In this document: positions 24,633-37,200 of the stretch, in pieces | How the letters are laid out: every line of letters starts with the position of its first letter | How positions within the stretch are numbered: position 1 is the first letter of the stretch | Assembly (NCBI RefSeq): GCF_001522545.3 | Contig: NC_031771.1 | Location: 23,934,847 to 23,998,846 of the forward strand | Reading direction: 5' to 3' | Length of the DNA stretch: 64,000 nt | Source: Parus major | Taxonomy: Eukaryota; Chordata; Aves; Passeriformes; Paridae | Program-made: the position numbers and the translations under genes | Notes under the pieces: generated by a model | Told to the model about the DNA's origin: nothing | The model's input: the letters and a program-made list of their open reading frames with translations, nothing else | Databases searched by the model: none

Positions 24633-27600
24633 GTATGTGTACACTTGGTACACTTATGCTTGAGTATTGGGGGCAATAAGATTCTTTTGGCTTCCTAATT
24701 CCTTGCTAAAATCAATGAAGGTCTGATTCTCCCCATATTGAACAAATACTTGAGTTTAGCTCAAAACCATTATTAGGAGGTTTCATTTCTAGGAGGGGAA
24801 GTAGAACCACATTCTATCTAAGTCCCCTGGAGCTCCTCTGTCAGCAACTGAGGCCTCGACATCTGTAAATCAAAACGATATGATTACTCGTATTTTCTTA
24901 TTTCTTTTTCTGGTTTATGCGCTTAAACTGAAGGTGAAATACTAAATAAAGATAGTAATCCATGCATATCTGAGAACCAATTAATTAATACATTTTTTTC
25001 TGTTTATTATTAATTCCTGCTCAAGTCACAAAATATCTGATTCAAATATAGTTTCAGTTTTTTCTGGCCTAAATCTGGAGAGTTCTGAGGTACATGTTTT
25101 GTATCCATTTATTCCTGCCTATGATAAAAATGGAGATTTTAGTAGGCATCCAAAGTCAATAAATAATTGATTTTAGCAGAAGGATAGTGTATTGTGCAGT
25201 CTCAGATTACTGTCCCATGCATATTCTTCCACAGATTTTCCACTGGCATCTGTGGAACTTCTTAAGTACAATTGAAGAAAAAGGAACTGATTCTTAACTT
25301 ATAAAATAAGAAATCTTAATATATTTTTTCAGATTTAGCAAGTAGGTTAAAAAAGAATACAGTTGCAGGACTGCCCTTTTCATGTTTGATAAATAACTTC
25401 TGGCTACTGAGCTAGAGCCTTCTTTCAAAAAGCTTTTGACAGGCTTATGGTTCTTAAGATGAAAATAAATAAAAAAGTTTTGCAAGGCCAAAAAGGCAGG
25501 GTGGCAAGTTTTTATGGGATTAGACCCTAAATTAGAATGATTCCACATTTAAGAAAGAATACATCTGGTAGACAGAAACAAAACCTGCATATAAATTTAC
25601 CCAGGAAGACATAAACCGAGTTTAAGATTATTTGTAGGCCAGTGACAGAGAGTTGGAAGTATGAAGGTTTGGCTTTTCTTTATACTTAGAATAGGACAGT
25701 TCAGGATGGAGTGCTGCATTGAGCTAATGAAAAGTATGCATCCAAACCTCCCATGTTTCAAGAGGAGGAAGGAATTTTGTTGGCTGACTTGCTGAACAGC
25801 AGGGCCATAGCTGCACCTGTGGGACACTTTTGTGAGTGGTGTGAGAATGGCTGTGGTATGTACATCACAGCTCAGGACACATGGAAGGAGCATGCCGAAT
25901 GGCTTGCACTTCTTTAGGGAAATTAGACCTGTCTCAAGCTGTCTGAGGGTAATTTAGGAGAAATGGTCATCCTTCAGAACCTGTGGATTTGGATTTCCAC
26001 TGGAATCATGTCTGGTAAAGATTTAAACTTGATAAGGAGCCAGAATACAGTCCTTAACCTTCCTCTTTCTCCAAATCAATGAGGAGACTTGGCTTTGTTA
26101 CATACCAAGGTCATTTTTCTACTGCTAATGTGCAATGATGTGAGAACTGCTCAGTCTGATCATTGCCCATTGGATGGCCTTTGTGCAGTGGAATTTTCCA
26201 CCAAAACAGTTTTACAGAAAAACAGATGATGCCTCTCTAGAAGCTCATTCTGTGTGATTCTTTCTATTGTTAAATGTCACCTGTAGCTTGGTATTTGTAG
26301 TTGTAACTGGCCTGGAGAGGACTGCTGGAGAAAGGCTCAGCCTGATTGTTCATGTTACTCATAGAGAGTTAGATTGTTACATGTGCTTACCATTTTTACT
26401 TTTCCAGATATTAAAAAATAAAACAACCTAAAATGCCTTAGCCTGCTCCAAATTAAATTGAATAAAAGGAAAATTTCACTGAGTTGTATAAAAAGAGGGA
26501 AGGATATGGGGTTTTGTATAGTTGTGTCAATCAGTACTGGTTACTGAAATTATTCCCCTATTCCTCTCGGCTTTTTAAATCAATGACCTACACCTATAGA
26601 AATTACTTGTATTCTCTATATAGCAAGATAACAAGACTGTTTCTTTATTGTGTTACATCAAATCACAATTATTTAAATTCTTACCACGTCTCTCATGTCT
26701 ATGTATGAGCTCATAAAAAATTTGTTACAAGAACATCCCAAAAATTCTCAAGAAATGTGATTGCAACAAATAACTTCTGAGAGGTGATCTCTATCACTTA
26801 TTGTACTTCAAAACTGTGGGAAAAATCATAATTTATGACTGTCTATGACATAAATCAGAACAGAAGGTTTTATTATTCAGCCATTCAGCATTAAAAGTTA
26901 TTATACTTCTTGTATTTTTCATGCTGAAAGAACATTATGAGGCTGCCTCCATTAATTGTGGCAAACAGCACTCGGTTTCAGTTGTTGGGGGGGAATGGTA
27001 CCACCTGAAATTTAGTATAAATTAGACTTGTCTTAAAGGCTCTTTATAATGATCCATGTACTTGGAGATGCAATATGTGATTTCAGTAAATTTTTAGAGG
27101 TTTTTGTTCTAAGTGAGAAAAATTCTAGAAATAAATACTAAATTGGTGTCAGATGAGGAGAGCTCAAGTCTATGAGTAAATATTTTATACACACATGATT
27201 TTTTTGTAACTTGCATTCTACTACAGGAAACAGAACCATTTAATATCCATTTAGGGGGAAAGCTGACTATTTTAATAAAAAAAGTGCTTTATGTGTTAGA
27301 TTGACAGATCTGAAATTCTTCTGTTTGGATTCTGAATTATTAATGTGAGTATATAGAAACTAATCCCACATCCTTGCTCATGTAGAAGAGGTCTCTCTGT
27401 GTTATGCTGCTGCGTTTAAATGACTTCTCGTTAAGGAAGCGTTATTTCGATTACCAATTCTGTTAGATTATTTTGTCCCTTATTTTTCTGGGTTGCAGTG
27501 CTTTCTGTGCTGCTATTTTGTAGCTTTCAATTATCCTTTAAGGACAACTGCCTTTGCAGCCACCATTCTGCAGTTACAAAATCCATCATAAAAGCTAATA

Positions 27601-29699
27601 TGCATTTAAAATATAAACATACAATGATAGATGAAAGGATTGTGAAACAGATAAACAGAGGCAGATGGTGCAGATTTAATTAATAAAAAATACAAACAGG
27701 AAAATAAATCTGCTGCATTGATTTAATGCTTAATTTAATTAAGAAAAAAAAATCTCGGAGTTTAGTTATTGCCAGGAAATTATATACTATGTTGTTTCTG
27801 CTTGGGAAGAAATGTTTTGTATAAACTTTATATTATTTTATTTCATGAAGAACCTGACACATTCTGACTAAATTCCAAGAAATTTTGCCCATCGCAAGGG
27901 ACAACATTCAAGAGAAAAAAAGGAATGATGCTCAGGTCTGCTAGGTTAGATGTGCAGAGCTGGGATTTGAGGTTGAGCTGTCATGTAACAGGTTAATGCT
28001 TTAGCTGTCATGCTGCTGACTCTAATTATTGGATCTTATGGCCCAGTTTGACCAGAAGTTTAGTGTCATACTAAGGAACCCTCCCCACTGAAAATATTGT
28101 TGAAGTTAGTGGATAAGCATATGGAGCACAGGGTTCTTTATTAGCTATATTCACAAATGACTAGAACTGGTTAAAAGATATTAAAAATAAAATTGGAAAG
28201 AATTCAAGCAAAAACAAAGAAGTATGGAGTTCTTGACTCATCACTTTGGATTTTATTATTTATTGCTCCTTTCTACAGATAAAAATTTGAGGACCGTATA
28301 CACATAAAGCAAGGATATGGCAGCAATGATATGGCTGATACAAGTTCAAAGTTATTTTACCCATATGGAATAGTTTCATTTTGAAATTTAATCAATTCTC
28401 TAAGCTGATAAATAAAAGCTTATTCTGCAAGTGATATATTCTCTGGAGATAGTGTATTGTTGGTTCTATTGCAGTGTTGGAGTTTATCTCATGAGATTTT
28501 TCTCTGTTGCTCATACATACACAGTGTCATAAGAGACCAGGAATTGAGTCAAATTTTGTTTCATGCAGGACTTCACTGAGCAGCAAACAAAAATAAGAAA
28601 GAGAACAGTTTGGGATCACACAGGAGATGAATCTGTGGAATGAAAGCTGCAATAAAATCAGGTTGCATTTGTTGGGAAGTTCTGAACTATTCATTTGAGA
28701 TAACTGTGTGACTATGCTTGTAATTTCAGAATTATACAATTGTTTAGGGTGCTTTAGCTTTCTGAAAAAAACCTTAACATTGACAGTCCCAAACAGAAAA
28801 AAACAAGGAGTCCTCCTGGCAATATGGAATCAAATAAATTTTACTGCTGTTCCTCAATAAATTAAAAAATTCTTTTAAGACAAGCTAAGATTAATTTGCT
28901 TTTTATTGCCTTTTAGGCAGAGAAGCAAAAAAATCAGCTGTTATTAGACTCTCTTCAGTGTGTCACACAGGCCAGTTGGAGACTTGCAGGAAAGACATCA
29001 GTTCACATGCAGCTTTGCTATACTAAAATCTGCTAAAACAACCCCCCTGCACACTCTCAGGGGCCTGGGAGTGACATGGGGACATCAGCCCTGTCTGACC
29101 TAGGTTGCAGGCAAGCTCCACTTGCAGGATGCCCTGCAGACAGTGTGGGGTCACAGGGGGCTGGAGGGATGGAGGCATGGAGGGTGACGTCTCCAGCCAT
29201 CCAGCTGCCCGTGGTTTTTCAAGCACTGCTTGTGTTGATTGAGAGCAGTCCCAGGGTGACAGCACCATTCTTATCAATCTGCTTTCTGCTTCCATTTGCC
29301 ACACAGAAAGGGCCATGGCTGCTTTCCTTGAGCTGCTGATGTCTCATCACCACTGTCAGTCTGTCTTTCTGGCTGAGTGAGAGCAGATTCCTAGCTCTGG
29401 GAGAATTTTTAGGAGGGCATGTGCTCCCTGCTGCTTCCTCCTTCAAAGATACATCCTCTGTTTGTGTGTGTATGTGTAACAGGGTGAGATCTTCTCCTTG
29501 GCTTATGCACAGTGATTTGATAGGTAAATGATTTTGTAAAAAAAATATTAAAAAGTTCAATAGTCCTCTCAGAACTTCATCCAAATAATTTTATCATTAT
29601 CAGAAAACCATTCTAGTCCAGTCTACAGCCATCAGGAAACCAAATCTTGTTTTTCTAACAGCCACTATGAATTTGTATTTTAGAATAAGCCAAGTAACT
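24633..29699. other. Unique noncoding sequence
   Basis: No gene recognised. It contains the candidate conserved element at 27400-27765, an 8-G run near 26984, and a GC-rich block at 29035-29400 of unknown origin. ORFs in the GC-rich block (for example 29076-29339 and its minus-strand shadows) have no family signature and are probably open only because stop codons are rarer in GC-rich sequence. Confidence 0.5.
27400..27765. promoter_or_regulatory. Candidate conserved noncoding element
   Basis: This is a hypothesis from sequence style only. Four CpGs are kept within 27413-27449 in a CpG-poor region. The segment carries two TTAATTAA palindromes (27676-27683 and 27735-27742), which contain the TAAT core bound by homeodomain proteins. 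A 9-bp inverted repeat (27670-27678 with 27705-27713) flanks an A-rich stretch. No ORF or repeat family explains it. Dense TAAT sites without coding are typical of developmental enhancers in vertebrate gene deserts, but AT-rich DNA produces them by chance too. Confidence 0.25.
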
Positions 29700-29825
29700 C
29701 CAAATACTATATATTATATAAATACTGTATTATATTATAATGCTATATATATATTATATATAATATATATAATATATAATAATGTTATGTATTATATAAA
29801 TATTATATAAATATTATATAAAGTG
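29700..29825. repeat. AT-rich tract with 11-bp tandem repeat
   Basis: Nearly pure A/T with many overlapping TATATA palindromes. Three copies of an 11-mer (ATTATATAAAT; the third ends in G) lie at 29791-29801, 29802-29812 and 29813-29823. The tract can form cruciforms and may be hard to sequence or amplify. Confidence 0.9.
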
Positions 29826-32800
29826 TTTTCCTCTACTTATGTTCCATATAGGTTATCTGTTGCTTTTATATTCCTTTCCAATGCTTTACACATTATCTGT
29901 TACTCATTCTGCATAAAATCAAATCCAAAAATTCTCTTTTCATCTGCTATTGAAAACTGTATTTGAAGAAAATCTCCTTTGTGGTGTTCTACTGGTTTAT
30001 ATTGGCATCATAGTCCTCTATATAGGAACTGATTATTATGAGGTTATGGAGCAAAATTTAAAGTAGAAGAATAATTTTTTTTTTCTGCTGAGCTGAAAGA
30101 AGTGGCATTAATATCCTTCCACCTCAGGATTTGCTCTTGTTTACCAAAACAAAGTAAATTTCAGAAATGGAATTAAAAATCTCAATTAGAATAACTTAAA
30201 GAGAATTAAAAGATATACTAAAATAATGCTGAAAATATTTTATTCTGATATTTTCTAATTTTTTTTATTGCAGTTAAATGAAATAGTACTTTGTCATTTG
30301 TCATATAGGAAATGAATGCAGTGTGGTCATTCTGAAGATATTTATGGGACAATATACATATGGGAGTGAACCTTTCTTGCCACCTTCTACATCAGCTAAT
30401 GTTCATTTAGCCATCTCTGTAGTATAAACTGCTCACAACAACACTGTCACATTCCTCATCTACAGCATTCTTTAAAATCTGTCTTGCTGTCAGACCGTTT
30501 TAGGTTTTTAATAGATGTACAAAAACTCACAGACTTGTAAATCTCCTAAACATTCACATGAATAATGCAGAAGTTAAAATTCACATGGGTGAGAAGTTTC
30601 ACAGATAAGAGACCATCTACTAAAAAAGCATGTGGTGGCCCTATGAGTGCAATTGGAGTTGTAAACATTATCTGGTAAAAGTGAGGTTTCCTGGGGCTGC
30701 AGTAAGTAAAGCCTGTTACATCTTCTGGTATTAATCATAATAAGTGTTTTATCTTTGGCTGTCATGTTTAGTTTCTGCATGCAATTTACCTCTCAGGCAA
30801 GCTGTTCACGGTATCAGCCAAGCTTATCTCTGAACTTATGGTCTTCAAGTGCCTAAATGTATTTCCACCAGAGTTCCCACAGTTAATGTGACAAAAGCCA
30901 ACATAAGTGCTATTTTAAAACCACACTGCATCCCTCTACAGAAAAATAGTGTTGGCTATTGTATTCTGATCACTCCTATCAAATAAAGCTTAACTGCCTT
31001 TACTAAACTTAAAGTCTACTGCAATTTTATTATGACATACTTTCAGATTGACTTTCTATACACACATATTTTATCTTGACTCCAATGTCCCTCACACATG
31101 TTATCTCCTATCCTCCAAAGTGCCTTTACTGCCACAGGACTTCCACATACAAAGCACATTATTATCTATCTGACTCCAGGATATGTTTAGCAGGATGCAA
31201 AAGCATGAAGGAAACACATAGTCCCTGTCCCAAAAAGCCTACCTGCAAAACAATCAGATTGCTTCAGGAGGTCCATCAATAGACCTCTCAGAGAAAGGCA
31301 GAAGAAGAAAATGCTTGAACAGTTTTGTGAGTAGCTCTCATAATTTGCATGATGATTCCAAAATGATACGGAGAAAGTGGTCAAAGATTAGACAGCAGCT
31401 CTTAATATTCTACTCTGCATGACCCTATCTCAGTGCAATACTCCCATGATCTGCTAATAATCCTTTATAATTAAGCTTCCAGCCCAATATTAAAATGTAA
31501 TCCACATGAACACTAGTCAGAGCATACAGCAAGTGAAGTGGTTTGCCACTTTGAGTTGTGCATGGCAGGCAGTATGCAGTTTTAATTTAAAAGCTTTAAA
31601 ACATTTGGCCCTTGATGTAAAGACAAATTAAGTTTCACTTCTGATATACACAAATACAGTACAACGCATCTAGTTCAGAACTGCTTTGTGAACACTTTGT
31701 GACTGTGTGACACTTTGCCTGCACAACGCTTGCCAAAAGAATATGGAAAAATTGCTTCTGTGAAAATGGAGACTGTGCTTGATAACTACCTTGGCATTTA
31801 CACAGAGCATGAATGCCAAAGAGATTTTGTAGCAGCCCACGAAATAAATAACCCAGCTTCGTAGTTGGTAAAATTTAAATTTGGCCTTCTGCGTTAGGTT
31901 TTATTTTATATACAACCTATAGGAGTGTGTCATAGTAATCACACTGCTTTCTCCTTTCACTCTAAGTGTGAGAACTCAGTTGAAGTTACAGTGTCACAAC
32001 ATGTGTGACAAGATGCAGTGACTTGCTCTGTTCCATTTCCACTTGTTAGGGCAGATCCTATGGTTTCTTATACCCTTAAGACACTTTGTAATTAGTTTTC
32101 ACTAATGTGACTGGGATACTTTGCACATTAAAATCAATGGTTCCCTTTCCTCCTCTTTTTCACTTACACCCTTACATCAGAAATCTCCCTAAAAAAGATA
32201 TTTTTATTCTGAAGAATTATTCTGAACAATTTATTTTTGCTCTGGAAAAGAAAAACACAAAAAAAGCCCAGTCCAACATACTTGACTAATGTAAGAGAAG
32301 CAACTTCTTCAGAATGGAGATAAATATTTGCATGTGTCATTGCCTTTAGTCTAAAGCATTTTTAAGCTAACTATTACCATGAGACTGGAGAACATAAAAT
32401 GGAAACTCACCTGCAGAATTAAGCACCCAGAGGAGTTCAAGAAAAAATGCAATGGGAATATTAGTTCACACTAATTTTTTTTATTGGCTTTTTCAAATAG
32501 AGAAGGGCAGTTTTAGTTTTTATGAGTTTAGCTAGTGTAAGCCTATTGTGAACCATGCAACATGTCATTTTTCCAATTGAATAATACAGGAAAAGACTGT
32601 AGCTGAAAATGCTGGTAGTATTTCTCATTTCTTTCATGAAGCTTTGCTGACGAGTTACAAATGTTTTCCACTGATTGCATATAGTGGAATTCTAAACATC
32701 TAATTAGTGTCCAGAGAGCTGACTAAGAACTGCCAGTGATATTAATATCTAATATATATTGCTTTAATTAGCCAAATCCTTAGGTCAACATTAACACCAA

Positions 32801-33653
32801 TTTTCCAGTCCTGGAATACTTCATTACAGAATGTGACACTCCAGTTTCTACAGCTGCCAGGCAGCCTCCATGAATGGCCAGGGCAAACTGAGGCTGGAGG
32901 GTGAAGGGCATGAGAATGGATATTGCTTTGAGCAGAAAGATGGGTTGCCAAACATTGTCCATGTGTCATTGTAGAGTGGAATTGCTTTCCAATTTTGGAA
33001 GGATCAAGTTGTGACAAGAGAAGCTTTGTGTCATCAATGGTGAGATTGCCAGAAAGGGTGGAAAGGACATTTCAGAATTGAAAGGCATAACAGAGACAAC
33101 TTGCAGCAGCTATTGAGGCCAGGGTTTGTGCTTTAAAGTCACTGTTACTTTTCTTATAATCCTGTTTCCTTTGACTTCCAGGAAGAATGGTATTCATTAC
33201 TGTCCTTTAGCACCTTTTTTTTTTTTCTTCTTTTTTTTTTTTGTTTGTGTTTGTTTGTTTGTTTTTAATGTCTATGGTTTTCCTTGCAAGATGAAGAGAA
33301 AAAGGGCCCATGGAAGGAAGGAGCAAGTAGACAAAAGAAAGAGCACCTTGCTTCCTTGGGCATGTTACTTGTCTTGAATGTTACATTAAGATTTAAAATT
33401 GCTTCCTGATTCTTCTTTTGTTTTAAAACCTAGATAAAACTGTAGGAAACAGCAGGAAAAAAAGCTAAAGCCATATATTCAGAAGGGGTCTTGAACTAAG
33501 CATTGGAAGTAGCCCAGCCATGATTTTTCAGTGCACTGCATAATAGACTGTTCATCCTTTGTGGTTAGAAATAAAGTTTTTCTTTATTTTAAATGTTTGT
33601 TTCCTCTGTAAAAGCAATACAATTTAATATGTGTAGTATATTTCAATAGCAGT
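29826..33653. other. Unique noncoding sequence
   Basis: No gene or clear mobile element. ORFs are 60-91 codons and unrecognised. A strong minus-strand donor-like site (GCAG|GTGAGTTT at about 32403-32414) has no convincing exon upstream. The T-rich and TTTG tract is listed separately. Confidence 0.5.
33215..33266. repeat. Poly-T / (TTTG)n simple sequence
   Basis: Two T runs interrupted by CTTC are followed by TTTG units. In the opposite direction this reads as an A-rich tail, so it could be the tail of an old retroposed sequence on the minus strand. No source sequence is recognisable next to it. The poly-Phe ORF across it (33126-33377) is not credible as a gene. Confidence 0.85.
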
Positions 33654-34228
33654 TGTCATGGTAGAACCCCAACCAGCAACTCAGCTCCACACAGCCGCTC
33701 ACTCACACCCCTTCCTTCTCCATAGCACAGAGAAGAGAATTGGAAAAAATAGGTAAAACTCATGGGTTGAGATAAGAAGTTTAATTATTGGAAAAAAGTA
33801 CAATATTATAATAATAATTTTGGCTAAAAAAGAGGTGGTTGGGGGAGAGCCCAAGAAACAAAAGTGATCTTCAATAGAGTTGCTTACCACCCACTGGCTG
33901 ATGCCCAGCCTGTCCGCAAGCAGTGATCAGCCTCTCTGGGACAACATTCTTCCAGTTCATAGACTGAGAATGAGGTTATATGGTGTGAAATATCCCTCTG
34001 GTCAGTTCAGGTCAGCTGTCCAGGCCATGCTTCCTCCCAGCTTTGTGTGTACCTTCTCTCTGGCAGAGCAGGGGAAACTAAAAAGTCCTGGATTTAGAGT
34101 AAGCAATACGGAGCATCAACTAAATATCAGCATGTTATCAACATTAATCTCACACCCTAAATCAACACTGCCACCAGCTATTAGGAATAAAATTAACTCT
34201 ATCCCAGAAAAAAAAAATACACCAGGAA
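33654..34228 (-). mobile_element. Solo LTR of an avian endogenous retrovirus
   Basis: About 575 bp match, by recognition, a common avian LTR family. One edge is TGTCATGGT.GAACCCCAACC.GCAACTCAGC at 33654. Internal blocks include ACACAGCCGCTCACTCAC, CTCATGGGTTGAGATAAGAA, CACCCACTGGCTGATGCCCAGCC, GGTTATATGGTGTG.AATATCCCT and, near the other edge, AATTAACTCTATCCCAG (to 34207). In the family's sense orientation, which is minus here, the block around 33951-33968 corresponds to the TATA region; it is decayed, reading CTATGAA where a TATATAA is expected. No gag, pol or env sequence flanks it, so it is a solo LTR left by recombination between two LTRs. The terminal bases at 34208-34229 are altered by an A run and I see no clear target-site duplication, consistent with an old insertion. 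The 124-codon ORF at 33880-34254 lies inside the LTR and is not a gene. Confidence 0.8.
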
Positions 34229-37200
34229 AGTATTTGTTAATTGTTTCTAAGTAATTAGAATTAAGCACCTAGAAAAATGTGGAGAGTCATATTTCCAAGA
34301 AGATGTATAGATCTACAACATAAGTCCAAAATAGTAAAAAAAGTAAAAAAGGGTATACATAAAAGTATACATAAAACATAAAGTTATACCTAAAATATAA
34401 ACTAATTTAAATAATGATAACAATTACCCTTATTTGCTTATTAAGTGGCATCTCTGGTTTTCATGAAATATCACTTGATGTAACCTTTCCACTGGAGTCA
34501 TTGGAAACTTGATCAAAATAAGTTTAGCGACCATGGCTAGTATATGTGTTGGGGGAGTTAATAAAAGTAAGAGCATTTCCTTAAATTGTAAATAACCACT
34601 GACTAGGATGCTAACTTGTTCTGAATATATTATTTATGTAAATCATATTAATGGAAAAAGTTGGATTAGTAGCTAGATTAGGGAAGAAAACAATAAATGC
34701 TTGATGCAGTAAATTTATTTACTTGCCATTAAGCCTGATCTTAAAACATGTGTGATTATACCTTGTAGCTCAGTCAAAAAGAAGGAGGTAGCAATCAAAA
34801 AGTTTGGTGGAGAAGGCAGAAGACCTTGGGGTAAGTAAGAGTGAGGTTAGCTATTGGTGGTCAGGAAATGATTCAGTTTTGGAGTAGTTTCCCACATTTT
34901 TGTGCTCTAGTACTGGATTACACTGCAATGTACCAGAGGGAGCAGGCTCTGATGATTCTTAAGCCATATTCAAGTATGAAGTAATAAAAGAAAAAGGAAC
35001 AAGGAAAGTGTTTCTGTGTCTTCTCCACAGTAACTAGTCGATCTACCTTGCCATAGTAACTGAGAAACCTGTAACTGTGCCTACAGTATCTCTGATGAGA
35101 CAGAGGTGAAAGCATTGGGAGTTTGCTAGAATATGGACTAGATAACTAGTATATAGAGATCTAAATATAGACTTAATTCTGACAAGACAAAATGACTGGT
35201 ATTGTGGCCGTTAATTCTAGAATGATTCCTGGTTATAGGCCATGATTCTCCTGACTTTGGGTTTAGCTTAGGCTGACAGAGTAGTGAGGGAGATGGCAGT
35301 GACAGTAGAAATACTTCAGGTTTTAGATTAAACTTCACAAGTCTGTTGTGTTACTTTTCCTTTTTATGGAAGCTATGGCTTTTCTGCCATACAGATTCTC
35401 CACACATAAACATGTTTAATGCAAATCACTGGTTTTTTCCTCTTGCAAAAACATTAGAAATTTCAGGATAAAAAGACATGTCTAGGCACTGGCTCATACT
35501 GGGATGAAGAGCTCAAGTTACTGGGAGTGGGGTGTGGCTAAGAAGGAGATGAGGAATGACAAAGAGATTGTAGGGGATCAGATCATTATGAGCTGCTTTC
35601 TACATAAAAAACTTGAATTGAAAAGTGTTAGTGTTACGCTGGGTTATTCAACCTTAGCTACATTTTCTTATCAGTTTATTTGCTGATGTATACATATTTG
35701 TATATAGAGTCCTATAAGATTCATCTAACAATTACCCTTAAATCTAAATTTCAGTCTGACTCTGCACTTGATAAATTATATTAAAAATGTACTGGGGATT
35801 ATATCTGAATATATACTGAGGACTGAAATTTTTGTAGGTCTCTAAGTATTCTAAAGTATTCCTTCACAGTTTCTGAATACCTGTACTGAGCTTTGGTGCA
35901 GAATTTCTCTTTTGATTTTCACAGTACAAGATATATTCTGTCTGCTTTTTACAGATTTTGTTGCCAACTCCTTGTCCAGCTCTCCTTCCAATCTGTCTTC
36001 AGGGAAACCACTCTAAGATAGGGGTGCTGTTAATTTTTAAGTTTTTGAAACTTACCTTTTGCTCAGTACTTGAACCAGTGAAAATTAAATCAGCAGAAGG
36101 TCTTCCTCTTCTATAGATTTCAGACCAGGCTCTAAGTGCTATTTCAATCCTATAAAGTTTGTGCCCTTTTCCCCTTCAGATGTCTTGGCCAAAATGAAAA
36201 TCCAAATAACAATGAAATTACTTTTAGTGCTTCTCCTCTCCCTGTCTTACTCCCCCTTTTGCCCAATACCAAAAGGTTAATGAACCAAGTCCACACTGTT
36301 TAGATTTTGTACCAAGTACAAAGAAATATGTTGTGTATAGCTGATAAGTGGCATGATCAATAATAGGGAAACATTTTCCAGCTGGTGTTATATAAGGAAA
36401 AATTATCAACAAAGAACCTGGCATTGTCAACGTTGGTTTGTAATATATTGATAAGTTGCAGATTAGTCACTGCATTTTAAACAGTTGTAATGTTGACCAC
36501 TGAACCGTATATATTTGGATCATCAAACACACTGAAACTCCATTTCTGAGTGCAATGGCAGACCTTTAAGTTGTGCCTAATGAACCTCTCCATAGCATAA
36601 ACTTAGTAGCTGTCTAACAGAGCTTTTTCAAACATTGCTTGCTATTATGAACCTAATTCAAAACACTACATACAAAAGCAAAGAGGTGTTTCAGCTTAAA
36701 AGCAGGCATTTTCTAGGTGGCTGAGGTATGGTTCTTTTTAAACACATTTGCTTAGTGTCTCTGAAGGCTGAGTGCTGTTTGGCAGTCATGAATAAAATTC
36801 TTGAATGGCAGCTCTCTAAGTCCTGTGGCACTGTATTTTGACTAACTATCTGCTGTTCTCTAAAAATTCTGATGCTTTGGGCATTTAACAGATCCGAAAG
36901 AACAGTTGCAAAATGTCAATTAATTAAAATTATTTTAAGGAGGAAACAATATCTTACAGGATATTCTATGGATATAATGCTGAAATTTGTTATGGAACTG
37001 TGTCTAATTTATTTTGCAACAGTATTTTACCTGTAATTTGTGTAGACAGAATAGTAATCACAAGCACATGCTGTTATATGCAACACTGTTGTGTTTCAAT
37101 TAATTGCCAGAAGGATTTGTCTTCCAGACAATGAGCAAAATCTTGGTCCTAGAAAAGTTAATGAGAGTTTCATTATGTACTTGCAGAGTCAGGCTTTTGT

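Noticed and set aside
33880..34254. 124-codon ORF on the plus strand
   Set aside because: It lies inside the solo LTR, antisense to it, and matches the repeat rather than a gene.
36050..36190. Minus-strand exon ending at AAAAG|GTAAGTTT
   Set aside because: The frame open at the donor is stopped before any good acceptor, and the acceptors that exist lead into stopped frames.
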